Below, in pieces: positions 36,933-48,103 of a DNA stretch of 64,000 bases. The notes beneath the pieces were generated by a model. That model saw only the letters and a program-made list of their open reading frames with translations. It ran no database searches and was not told where the DNA came from. The stretch is taken from assembly GCA_947561585.1 (NCBI GenBank), contig CANNZV010001638.1:1-64000 (forward strand), read 5' to 3'. This DNA comes from Caprella mutica (lineage: Eukaryota > Arthropoda > Malacostraca > Amphipoda > Caprellidae). Position 1 is the first letter of the stretch, and each line of letters begins with the position of its first letter. Both the position numbers and the translations under genes were made by a program.

Positions 36933-38488
36933 TTACACATCAGGGTTGGTGCTATCTATTTCTGGCGAAGAGATGGGTAGAAGAGGAGGAGGTGCTATCA
37001 CGAAAAGTCCAGGATCGGGACCCATGATCCACTCTTCACTGAAAATGGTATTTGTTGATAACATATAGCCTAACTGGCGCACTAATCTATTCTCACGGGC
37101 TTCATCACTTTCAATCTTTCTATAAACTATTGGCACCAAGTCACTTCAACCATGTGATCCCAAATACCCTAAAATCCCTAAACTAATCGGATCACCATCA
37201 TCTTCGAACTCCCTCTCATAGTGAATTTCGTGGAAGGCCTCTGGTACTACTTGATACCAGTCTTCAGGTACACCAAGCTTTTTAAACACCTCCTGTGTAT
37301 CTCTGCTGACTTTCCAAGTAGTGAACACGAAAGAGTTTCTGGTCCAAATTTCGGTGAAAGTGTCACAGGATATGCAAGGTAATCTGTGTCTGTGGGAAGT
37401 GAATACATATGTTTTAATGCATAGATTTAACACATTTTCCTGTCGGGTAGTGTCACAGCACTCTAACACACAATAATCGGAAAATGGGTGCCTACAAAAG
37501 TCATCAACAACCAATGGGTATTTTCTGAAAGTCAGATTGGTATGTTAATGCACACTTGCAAGAGTACTGCAAGTGACAGATAATTGAAAAGTTACCTTAA
37601 GGGACTATAGGCATGTAGCCTATAACTAGGAAGGCCTGTATTCAAGTACTAGGCAAGATAGGTATTTTTGGCACCACTGGTACACTCCAGAAAGAACAAG
37701 AATGTCGATAAACCCTACCATATTAATCATCTTCCTTACCTGAAACTTGGTTCCCAGTCTGCACAGTGGAGGCAATACAGGTGTCCACATAGACCTATTA
37801 GAACGAAATCCTCAACATTGACATCAATATTCTTGGTGCAAATTTGGCAATACAAGAAAGGTCTTCTTGTGTAAGTGCCATATCTACAATGCACCAAGAA
37901 CAACGTTTCTTGCAGTTCCATATACCTAGTTAGATTCAAATAGATATGAGGCATGCGACTGTAACCTCCCAGAGCGGAATAAACAAAGAAAAGATAGCGG
38001 GTATTCAAAAATGTTCGCATATATGGTACAGCATTCTCTATCATCTGGTGATGAGTTTTGAAAGGGTGTACATCACTATCGTAAATGTAAAACATCTTCA
38101 CACATAGCGTATCGCATAAGCATTGCATAGTATAAATCGACCCCATTAGGCCGAGCAAATATATAAAAGAGCGTGATTCTCTGATCATAATTGGAATTCG
38201 GTCTTGAAGGACTTTCAGATAGAATACATTTCTTTCTATAACACCATTTTCAACCTCTCTTGGAACATAACTAACGAAAGCCTTGAAAATAGCATGCATC
38301 TTCTCTGCAAATTCTATTCGGCGGGCTTCTGGATTCAGAATTTTTGAACTGGTGTAGTACTCTACAATTCTTGGTAGTTGTTCGGAAAAAATTCTAAATT
38401 TTACTGGTATTGGTTGCTCTTCAGCGTCTATGAAAGTAGATATTATTGAAAGCATAGCATCCCTCAAACTAATTTGGGCCTCCGCCAT
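36933..38488 (-). CDS. RING-finger protein, tandem copy 1, with an in-frame TGA in exon 2
   Basis: Two exons on the minus strand: 38488-37740 and 37389-36933, with an intron 37390-37739 (donor CAG|GTAAGG, acceptor CCCACAG). The start MAEAQ is shared with the other two copies. The RING finger is C3HC4: the first two cysteines lie in YCQIC, then CGHLYCLHC, then after the intron LPCISC, with spacing C-x2-C-x16-C-x-H-x2-C-x2-C-x12-C-x2-C. RING proteins of this type are normally E3 ubiquitin ligases; the N-terminal 210 residues match no domain I recognise and have no signal peptide. After residue 330 the codon TGA (37148-37146) replaces the TGT cysteine codon of copy 2. The same frame then continues 69 more codons to a C-terminus matching copy 2 (PISSPEIDSTNPD). 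So the protein is either truncated at 330 residues, made by read-through, or this copy is a young pseudogene. The RING itself is intact. Confidence 0.75.
37390..37739 (-). other. Intron of RING copy 1
   Basis: The 350-nt intron interrupts the RING finger between its sixth and seventh zinc ligands, after the second base of an arginine codon. It is longer than the introns of copies 2 and 3 (204 and 239 nt), mainly through extra sequence near 37590-37690. A second AG six bases into exon 2 could be used instead and would remove only His-Arg. Confidence 0.7.
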
Positions 38489-41400
38489 GATTGATATGGA
38501 TTAGATTTTTTAAAATTATCATCTGAAATATAGAAGGTAACAGTCTGAACAGTTGAGACTTATTGATTCAAAGTAATTCTTTCACTTAATCTATCAAAGT
38601 TTATTGATCAGAAAATCGGTTTTCATAACCGGTCTAAATTACCACTAAATATGATATCAAGAAGTATAAAAGTAAAATAAAGATATATCGGGAGTAGCTA
38701 GAGTAACTACAGTAAATCCTGCTGAACTGAATCCATATTTAAATGTTGCACCTAAAAAGCCAAATGAATGAATGCTATGAGCGTTTGAAGATATGATTTT
38801 CATTAGCGCTTAGATGGTTTGAGGCCTTAGTTAGTCTGTCGCAATTGACCTGTTTATCCTACTGATGAAGGTAAAAACACAGAAGGTAAACCAGGAAACC
38901 AAAATCAACCAGACAAAAAGTATAGAGAAAAACATACCTATACCCTCTAATGATTCTGCTTGAGCTCTGCGCAATTTACCGAATTGAGCATTCTCATGAG
39001 AGTGCAGTACACGATTTTAACCCTGGAACAACTGGAGTGCATTAGCAAGACGCCAGGTCAGAATGTAGATATTAACCTTAAAAACTTGACTGGTTTCTGG
39101 ATATCCAGGCTTTGATGTCATAGACCTATTTAGGTGAAATCAATGCAACTAATGCAACATATTGTTTTTATTTAATTTTATAACATTATTAACTGGCAGA
39201 AACCAGCAGTTCGGGTGAAATGATTGCGCTGTTAAGCTACAAATTAATCACAATGAAATAGCTGATATTCCTATAAGTACTAGTGTGATGCAAAATGAGA
39301 CAAATCAGCAGTTATACCTCTCCCGGGTTGATAAAAATGATAAATTTAAATTGTTCAAAGCCTGTTGGCATAGTTTTCACCGATATTTATAAGTTACATA
39401 AATATGTCACACGTTGATTGAAGTAGGAGAGTTTTAGCAACGAGAGTGTCAGTGTTTGAATTATGCATTAATATTTCGAACAGGACCAGTCATCTTAGGC
39501 AGTCTGGGCATTCCAGATTTAAAAACGGGCAGCTCACTCTCGAGATTGTGCAATTCGGTAATTTGCGCGGAACATATGCATAAAGACAATCTAAGCTGTG
39601 AATTTGTGCTTTAGGTCCGCCTCTGATTTTTGACACTTTATATAGGTAGGTAAAAGGAGTAACTCCAAGAAGTTCCTCAGGAAAATCATTTGTTTTCTTA
39701 GTTTTTCAGTTATAGAGCAATTAAGTTTCAAATAGGTTAGGTTAAGTTTTAGGGTCTGGAAAGGTACATTTGCAGTTTATTTTAGATATAACATCACAAA
39801 TACGTATATAAAGAGAGGAGGGGGGGGGGGGGGGGTTGCCACCTACAGAAACCCCCTGCCAGGTCATTAAACAATCATGAAATGTGCAGTACTACAAACT
39901 AGCAGATACAACGAACTACATCAACTGTTTCATGTCACAAGATTTTATGTCATAAAAATTCAAGTCGGAAGGAAAAGCCTAGTGTCATCTGAGAGGCTAA
40001 TGTTATTCCTACGAGAAACTTGATTGTGGTATATCTCGAAAAAGAAGCATTTCCAAAACAAACAATATTATAGAAGAAGTGTTAAAATGGCTCCCTTTGT
40101 CTATATTAAGTGTTAACATACCGAAAATAAGAGCTGGAACTAAAGCACAAAATTACCATTTAAACTTTGTAAAAAATATTTCAGGGTACCTATCTATCTA
40201 GTCATCATAGGCTGAAACAAATAGAAATTATATTAAATAAACACTTTATAAATGCAGGGTAGGAAGGCCATTTCCAATAGACTAAAAACCGGACACTACG
40301 AAAATTTCATACTCTTCTACTTTTTTTAACCTGTATTGTAAACACTCAAGTATTGACTTCGGTTTAGAAAAAAATGGTTGGTTATATTTTTTTTAAACTA
40401 CATCCAAACTGCTAGGGTTTTACAATCTAATTAGAAATTATATTTTAGTTAAGTAATAAAATAAGAGTGACTCGTTGAATTAAGTTGCAAGGAAACATCT
40501 CATAATAAACAAGCGGTTTCCTATTTAATAAGTAGACGATTTAACTTCAGTGCTAACTATCAGATCTAAACTGATGCATCTAGGTTTGTACCATGGTATA
40601 ATAACTCTGCAAGGCATGCCCGCAAAATAGACGAAATTGAGATTCTTCTGCGCAGCTTCCTCGTGACGTCATAGACGATGGCATTGTGTAATGTTGTCAC
40701 TCGCATAGCAAATTCATTTTGAAAGCATCTTATCATATAGTTTCTTTTTAATTATTTAGGTAATATCAAGCAATGAGAAAAATGGTAAATAAAGATTTAA
40801 AAAAAAAAACATAAATTAATTGAATCATTTTTCCTTTGGTTCAAAATTAGTGTTTTATATAATCAATAGTCTCAGGGAATTCATAACACCATGGATTAAA
40901 ATATTTCACAGGTCATATATTTATATAGATCACTTAGGTATAACTTTACAGGTCCTTTTTCTCGAAAGAGTATGTTAAAAACCAAACACTCATTTTCTCA
41001 CATCTATGACGTCACAAAATACCTACGCGCGAGTATACCTTGTAGTTATTATACCATGAGTTTGTACTGTGTGATGATTTACTTTTCAGTGTTACATCAC
41101 CTTTTGAGGGAATTCTGTAAATTTGAATAAGCTTCGTTTTTATATAAAAAAGGTGTTGTATCACAAATTTAGGAAGTTTTCATTAGTCCTACAAGTACAT
41201 CTTTCTGTATGCTATTTCTCGTTTTCTTTTTTGATTGAAATGAAAATTATATTTGAATATATATATACACTCAACTAATAACCAATATAAAGGCTTAAAT
41301 TATTTCCCCTTTCTTTCATTTGTATAATTTTATATTCTTAACCTATTTTATTTCTAACATTAATTAGGGTCCAATCCCTCATTCGATTTCATCATTTAAT

Positions 41401-41877
41401 GTAGTTCTTTTATCTGCTAGTTTGTTGTACTGCTTACATCATGATTAATTAATAACTAAGGAGCGTCGGACCAATGAATAGAAATCGTTGTAGACTCAAT
41501 AAAAAACAGCATCCAAGGGCTCCGCACACGAGGGTTCCTTGACGTGCGGCGATTGATGCATGACCCTAAAATAGAATTAATTCTCGGGTATGTGGGCACA
41601 CGAGCGTCTCTTGACCGCACGGCAAGAGATGGACAATTCTGGACGCAGGATAATGCGTTTCCTTGACGCATGTTGACTGCATGCACAATTTTATATAATC
41701 TTCGTGTGGGTGCGCACACGGACGGTTTGTTGCAGCATCCTTCAATGGTAATTGTAAGTAAATGGTAGAGATTGAAACATTTTTATTGAACATAAAAGAA
41801 AGAAATTTTTGTCCCTACATTTTAACAGTCTGCGAGTTATTACAAAGAAATAATAAAACGAGAAAACTGAGTTAATT
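38489..41877. other. 5' flank of RING copy 1, no further gene
   Basis: Part of the duplicated block. Contains a run of 16 G at 39820-39835. A GC-richer patch at 41480-41735 has four degenerate segments like CACACGAGCGTCTCTTGAC that recur inverted at 43000-43075. Confidence 0.5.
39820..39835. repeat. G16 homopolymer
   Basis: Sixteen consecutive G on the plus strand, preceded by GAGAGGA. Confidence 0.9.
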
Positions 41878-42457
41878 AAAGGTCCCCTCCAAGCAAATTT
41901 TTTTATTGCTTAAATCAACGTGTCTAATGTTTCCTATCATTTTACTGCAAACCCATAATTTGATAGCAACTTTTAATTTCATGTGCTTTTAAAGATTTCT
42001 ATAATCCAAACTCTACAAAACCTACTTTACTTCCGCCTTTCTAATTTTCAGTCTGAAGAAAAAGAATGTACATCATTTGTTTTGATTGTCAACTAGGTAT
42101 TTGGTTTAATAAATCTATTTATTATTCGTTTAAGGTTTAAATTTGGATAAACTTATTATAGAAACGTTTATATACTTTTAGAAACAATTTATATCTTAAA
42201 AGAAGGCAATAAACGCATTGTTTGTTTAAAAATCCAAATTTGAAATCAAAACAAAGAGTGTACAATCTTCTTTCTCAGCGTCAGGTTGGAGATTTGCTCG
42301 ATTGTTGCTCACAGAGTATTAAAAAACTTTAAAAGCAAATAATAAAATATATCGAACCGAATTGTATGCGGTTTGCGGAATAATGATCGTAGACCTTAGT
42401 TCTATATTATTATGTAACAAACTCATTTTTTTTTCATGGAGCCTGAAGAGGACCTTT
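41878..42457. mobile_element. About 580-bp TIR element, copy 2 (inverted)
   Basis: Reverse-complement relative of 35872-36465: starts AAAGGTCCCCTCCAAGC and ends CCTGAAGAGGACCTTT. Confidence 0.75.
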
Positions 42458-42589
42458 AAGGTATTTCTTTATCGATCAAGCCCTTCTGAAGTTTATATAC
42501 ATTTTTTGAATTAATATGCACCGATACGTATTGGTAACCGATATACGTACAAATAATAATAACTTTAAAATTTTCATCCGTTTAGATAC

Positions 42590-42955
42590 AGTGTGACTGA
42601 TTGGATAGCCAACAGCGTGACTAAATAAATAGCCAACAGTGTGACTAAATAAATAGCCAACAGTGTGACTAAATAAATAGCCAACAGTGTGACTAAATAA
42701 ATAGCCAACAGTGTGACTAGTTAGGTATAATAAGACTAGTTAGATAGCCAACAGTGTGACTATTTAGGTATAGTGTGACTAGTTAGATAGCCTACAGTGT
42801 GACTAGTTAGGTATAGAGTGACTAGTTAGATAGCCTACAGTGTGACTAGTTAGGTATAGTGTGACTAGTGAGATAGCCTACAATGAGACTAGTTAGGTAT
42901 AGTGTGACTAGTGAGATAGCCTACAGTGAGACTAGTTAGGTATAGTGTGACTGGT
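42590..42955. repeat. ACAGTGTGACTA minisatellite, two unit types
   Basis: First a 24-bp unit (AACAGTGTGACTAAATAAAT plus AGCC), then about 43-bp units built from CAGTGTGACTAGTTAGGTAT and GACTAGTTAGATAGCC. Confidence 0.92.
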
Positions 42956-43163
42956 ACATGTAGCATGTCACTGCCTATGCATCTGGGTTAATTTTCTGTT
43001 GCGTCAAAAAGACGCTCGTGTGCCCTGGCCATGCGTCTGCGTTCATTTCACGTTGCGTCTATGAAACGCTCGTGTGCAGGGGTGGTAAAACTGCAAGTTT
43101 TAGAAATTAAAAACATGATAAACTAGATGACGGGCACGCGTAGAACGAATACCTAAGTCGCAG

Positions 43164-43171
43164 CTTATAAA
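43164..43171. other. Target-site duplication, left
   Basis: CTTATAAA, identical to 43928-43935 and to the empty site at 32997-33004. Confidence 0.8.
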
Positions 43172-43927
43172 CAGAGTTGTGACGTGGCATTAAACGCATG
43201 TTGCATGCATGCATGCCACATGCAGTTATTCTTAAATGCATGGTGCATGTATGCCTCATGCACGTATACTTAAAAGCAGGCTATATGCATGCATTTTCTT
43301 TTTAATCGCATGCTGCATATTTTTCTAGTCTTATTTGTCTAGTCATAAAATGCAATGCTACCGAGATATATAAGTTAGTGTTTTTGTTGCTGCTATGTTA
43401 TTGTTATTTGAGTTTTAACTAGTTTCATCTTCATGTTTATGGTACTATTTATATTAATTTAATATTCATATTTTGTATACTTTACCAAGGTAATATAAAT
43501 TAAAAGTTTCCCTCTGTTACTGGGAAATTTTCAAAAATAAATAACTGAAAAATTGTTTTATTTAATATGTTTTCCACTCCAAAACTTCTATACCTTTAAA
43601 TACTTCATAACAAAAGACAATTTAGATATTTGATATCCGAATATTTTTATATAGTCCTACAAAACAATGTACCTAAACTGTTTTCATGCAAAGAAAATGG
43701 TTAAAAAAGAGGACTAACTAACCTAAATTTAAATACAAACAATAAAGCTTTAATAGCATGTTTCAGAGCTTAAATGCACGCTTTCAAGGCATACGTGCAT
43801 GCTTTCAAGTCATAAGTCCATACTTTGAAGACATAGGTGCATGATTTTCAGAGCATACGTCATGCTTTTTAGAGCATAAGTACATTGCTTTTATGACATG
43901 TTTTTAGTGCATGATGTCACAACCCTA
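43172..43927. mobile_element. 756-bp hAT-like non-autonomous element
   Basis: Termini CAGAGTTGTGAC and complement of TAGGGTTGTGAC, with a perfect 8-bp target duplication. The interior has dense GCATGC/TGCATG motifs and 25-bp degenerate repeats near 43750-43910, no transposase. The YAGRG termini plus 8-bp duplication are the hAT signature. Confidence 0.8.
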
Positions 43928-43935
43928 CTTATAAA
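43928..43935. other. Target-site duplication, right
   Basis: CTTATAAA, partner of 43164-43171. Confidence 0.8.
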
Positions 43936-45053
43936 TGAGAGGACCATCCAATAATAATAGAGTAATGAAGGACCTTTGACCAGATCGCACCCAAAATCTA
44001 TCCAAATAGTTCCTGGATATTGACATGGCCGTCTGATCAGGCCAGCTGACGTTTATAGTTCAATCAGCTGTTCAAAGAGTTCCAATGAAATCTAATTACC
44101 GCCGCTAAAATGAATGAATAAAGATGGCGTGAAACATTTCTTAGATTAAGGCCATCGCGCTGTTCATGGTTGTTTTCCCCCGTGTTTACCATGATATGAA
44201 TTAAGGAGTGTTCCAGATTATTTGCCAACAAATTCAGAGTAGTTTATTCATAGGAATTGAAGGAGTTTCTCGGCAACAGAGGCAAAATAGAGATCAAGAG
44301 TTATGAACTCTATTATTCCTTTTGCAATATCAGACAACTAACTTGGTACAACCACCATTTTGATTGAAACGCCATCGAGCTGTGTACATATACGATTTTT
44401 AAATGAGTTAATTATTATTAATTATGATTATAATGAATGAATAATCTCAAATCCAATCAGAATACTAGTTAATTCTCCAATTTGTATACTACACCACTTT
44501 GAACAGCTGTTATTTTCGTGAGTCTGGCTTGATCAACTATAGACTGCCTTGATATTCACCAATAGTCCCACCAAATTTCATGCTATTCAGTTGAATACGT
44601 TTATCAATGCGATAACAAAATTACAAATAAATAATGCAGACTAAAGTTATGTAAAAAGACTAAACATAATTCAAATTACAACAGTTCTAAGCCCGAAGAA
44701 CACAACACCCAACACCTCTTCCATAGTGCACAGTACTGATTCCATCTCCTCTCGGTGAAAACACTTCGCCAAAAATAGGACGATTTTTTTTAGCAAATTA
44801 AGGTGTATTCATCTTATGGGCAAAGACAGAAAAGTATCCATTTAGTCTTACAAACCGCTAACCTAACGTGAACTATATCTTATTTATTTTATTTATGACT
44901 GAGTTTAATAATTTCGGCGAAAGTGCCATCCGACGAAAGGACCAGTCACCAAGAGACTAAACCAAACAAAATTCAAAGGATTTAAAATCAATTATAAGAA
45001 GGGACTGGAAAAAAACAATTGAAGTTTCCATAAGATAATTCATAAATATATTT

Positions 45054-45059
45054 TTTAAT
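45054..45059 (-). terminator. Variant poly(A) signal, RING copy 2
   Basis: ATTAAA on the minus strand at the place where copies 1 and 3 have AATAAA, about 45 nt after the stop. Confidence 0.45.
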
Positions 45060-45099
45060 GAATTTTAAAAATTTATAATTTAACTTCGCAAAACTAACA

Positions 45100-46521
45100 T
45101 TACAAATCAGGGTTTGTGCTATCTATTTCAGGCGAAGAGATGGGTAGAGGAGAAGGAGGTGCTTCAACGACAGGTGGACGATCGAGATTAACGATCCAGT
45201 GGTACGAGAAAATGTGATATTCCTTTGCAAAGGTTATCATACCCGATAACCTTACCTTACGGGCTTCTTCACTCTGAATCCGTGCACCCGCATCCTCTCT
45301 ATGAACTATTGGCACCAAGTCACTACAACCAGGCGATCCAAGATACCCTCTACTTCCGAAACTAGACGGACGACCTTCCTCTTCGAACTCCCTCTCATAG
45401 TGAATTTCGAAGAAGGCCTCTGGTACTACTTGATACCAGTCTTCAGGGATATCAAACTCTTTAAACACCTCCTGTGTGTCGCTGCTGACTTTCCAAGTAG
45501 TGAAAACAAAAGAATTTCTGATCCAAATTTCGGTATACGTATCACAGGATATGCAAGGTAGTCTGTGCCTGCGAAAAGTGAATTTATGTTTTAATTCATA
45601 AATTAAACACATTTTCCAGCAGAGTAGTGTTACAGTACCCCTAAGCGGGTGCAAACATAAATAATCAATAGTTATATTATGAAAGTAAAATTGGTACGTT
45701 AATGCAAACTTAGAGAACGGCAAGCGTCAGTTAATTTAGTGTTTACTCTACCATATTAATCATCTTCCTTACCTGGAACTTGGTTCCCAGTCTGAACAGT
45801 GGAGGCAATACAGGTGACCACATAGACCTATCAGAGCGAAATCCTCAACATCCACATCGATATCTTTGACGCAAATTTGGCAATACAAGTGAGGTCTTCT
45901 TTCGTAGATTCTCAATCTACAATTTTTCAAGAACATCGTTTCTAGTGGTTCCATGTACGTAGTTAGATTCAAATAAATATGAGGCATGCGACTGTAACCT
46001 CCCAGTGCGGAATAAACAAAGAAAAGAAATCGGGTATTCAAGAATGTTCGCATATATGGTACAGCATTCTCTATCATCTGGTGATGAGTTTTGAAAGGGT
46101 GTACATCACTATCGTAAATGTAAAACATCTTCACACACAGCGTGCCACATAAGCGCTGCATAGCATAAATCTCTGTCAATAGGCGGTTCTGAGCAATGCA
46201 TTCCTCCGATTCTCTTATCATAATTGGAATTCTGTCTTGAATGGCCTTCAGATGGAATACATTTCTTTCTATAACACCATTTTCAACCTCTTCTGGAACA
46301 TATCTAATGGCAGCATTGAAAATATCGTACATCTTCTCTGCAAGTCTTATTGCGAGGGCTTCTTGATTCAGGATTCTTGAACTGGTGTAGTACTCTACAA
46401 TTGTTGGTAGTCTTTGGGAGAAAATTCTAAATTTTACTGGTTTTGGACGCTCCTCAGCGTCTTTGAAAGTAGCTATTATTGAAAGCATTTCCTCCCTCAA
46501 ACTTATTGGGGCCTCCGCCAT
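45100..46521 (-). CDS. RING-finger protein, tandem copy 2 (intact)
   Basis: Exons 46521-45773 and 45568-45100 give 405 residues; the intron is 45569-45772 (donor CAG|GTAAGG, acceptor TTTCGCAG). Zinc ligands are C214, C217, C234, H236, C239, C242, C255 and C258, a complete C3HC4 RING, predicted to recruit an E2 for ubiquitin transfer. The N-terminal 210 residues look alpha-helical and contain a strongly conserved segment (CVKMFYIYDSDVHPF to MRTFLNTR, about residues 128-167). The C-terminal 145 residues are acidic then proline-rich and end PISSPEIDSTNPDL. There is no signal peptide or membrane span, so a cytosolic or nuclear role is likely. This is the only copy of the three with a full-length C-terminus and no disruption, so it is the best reference for the family. 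An ATTAAA poly(A)-like signal follows the stop. Confidence 0.85.
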
Positions 46522-46612
46522 GATTAATATGTATTGGTTTCTAAAATTTATAGACCTGAAATATAGTGTCAGTCTGAACAGTTTTGGGATTCAATGATGC
46601 AAGGTAATTCTA

Positions 46613-46819
46613 GGGTCAAGCAGGTAAATTGCTGCACACTAACAAACCGCGGCCTCTAACAACAGAAACATCATTGCTACAAAAATCACGTTAATAACTT
46701 TAAATTATAAATTATAGCATGCACTCGCTTCTTTTGATAGCAATGCCATTTTAATGTAATTTCTGTTCAGAATGTTTGAGAGACTCTCTTGATAGGGCCG
46801 CAATTTACCTGCGTGACCC
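46613..46819. mobile_element. 207-bp TA-flanked TIR element (GGGTCACGCAGG)
   Basis: Ends GGGTCAAGCAGGTAAATTGC and complement GCAATTTACCTGCGTGACCC, flanked by TA. Lies in the 5' flank of RING copy 2; copy 3 shows the site without it. Confidence 0.75.
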
Positions 46820-47275
46820 TAGCCATATTCTTTCATCCAATCTATCAACCCTTTATTGTTTATCAAACTGGTTTTCATACACCCAGTTCAAATTACCACT
46901 AAATATATCAAAAATTATAAAGTAAAAAATAATCAGTAGTAGCTAGGGTAACTGATAAACAAAGTATGGTCCTTAAACTTTGCGCAACTTTCTGTAGAGT
47001 AAATCCTGCTTAACTGAATTTATATGAAATGTTGCACATGAAAATCACAATGAATGTTAATATTTATTTATCATTATTATTATTTATTAATTTTAGAGTT
47101 TTTAAGATTCAATTTTTATTACGCTTCGGTGGTTTGAGGCCTGTGCGAGTAAACGTGAGAGTTGGCAAACAAATGAAGTTATATTTAAGTCATCAAAGAT
47201 TAAGAACAAAATAGCATCAACCTTCCCCAGGACGAATAAAACCTTCAAATGCATTCTAACAGGTAGGGTCACGCA

Positions 47276-47491
47276 GGTAAATTGCGGCCCTTTCATTTTT
47301 AATAGCGGCCCTCTCAAGAGAGTCTAAAACATTCTGAATCTAAATTACATTAAAATGTTGCATAGCTATCAAAAAAAGCACAGTGCATGCTATAACTTAT
47401 TAATTTAAGCTTTGACGTGTTTTGAAGCCATGATGTTTCAGTTGTTAGAGGCCGCAGTTAGGGAGTCTGTCGCAATTTACCTTCGTGACCC
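47276..47491. mobile_element. 216-bp TA-flanked TIR element, second copy
   Basis: GGGTCACGCAGGTAAATTGC and complement GCAATTTACCTTCGTGACCC, flanked by TA at 47274-47275 and 47492-47493. Confidence 0.75.
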
Positions 47492-48103
47492 TATTTAAAT
47501 TCACACTTTATAAACACAGGGCTAAAGATTATAAATACCTCCCTTGTTCAAGGGTGTTCAGTTACCTATGAATTCAATCTTAAGGGACGTCATTAGTCCA
47601 TTCGTTAATGATAAACAATATGTTACCTATTAAAAAGTTAATGGGGATACGGTTAAAGGTTTCACACTCCTCTACACTTCTTAATTAAGAAGGACACTAA
47701 AATATTGACTTGGAGTTTAGAAAAAGTGGTTAGGTAGATATTTTCAAAGAAACTACATCTGAACGGTTAGTTTTTTTACAAACTAATGAATTAGAAAATA
47801 TAGTAATGAATAAATTAAGAGAGGGACTCGTTGTGTAAAATTTCATTACACGCTTCATAATCACTTTAGGTTGCTTTGTGTGATGACCAACAGGTAATAT
47901 TTACTTTTCAGTGTTAAATCACCTTTTAAGGGAATTCGATAAATTTGGATAAGCTTCGTTTTTTTTATAAATATAGGGTTGTATCACAAATTCAGGGAGT
48001 TCTCTTAGTCCAACACTTACGTCCTTCTATGTTATTTTTCGTTTTCTTTTTTGATTAAAATGAAAATTGTATTTAAATACGTATATATACTCAACTAATA
48101 ACC

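Larger units (their letters stand above)
36560..41480. repeat. Segmental duplication block, copy 1
   Basis: Contains RING copy 1 plus shared flanks. Left marker: a segment with the string CATAACCCTAGCGCTATCC near 36597. Right markers: TCAACTAATAACC near 41275 and GGACCAATGAATAG near 41467. The same order recurs in blocks 2 and 3. Between the gene and 41480 the 5' flank (38.5-41.4 kb) holds no further gene that I can support. Confidence 0.65.

Noticed and set aside
37146..37148. Selenocysteine at the TGA of RING copy 1
   Set aside because: A Cys to TGA change fits the pattern, but no SECIS-like element was recognised, RING tails are not known selenoproteins, and a simple nonsense mutation explains it.
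37668..37874. Plus-strand frame opposite RING exon 1
   Set aside because: Antisense shadow of the conserved RING coding sequence; the same applies to 45301-45561.
41456..41793. Minus-strand Arg/Cys-rich frames
   Set aside because: They lie across degenerate CACACGAGCGTC repeats and lack splice or start support.
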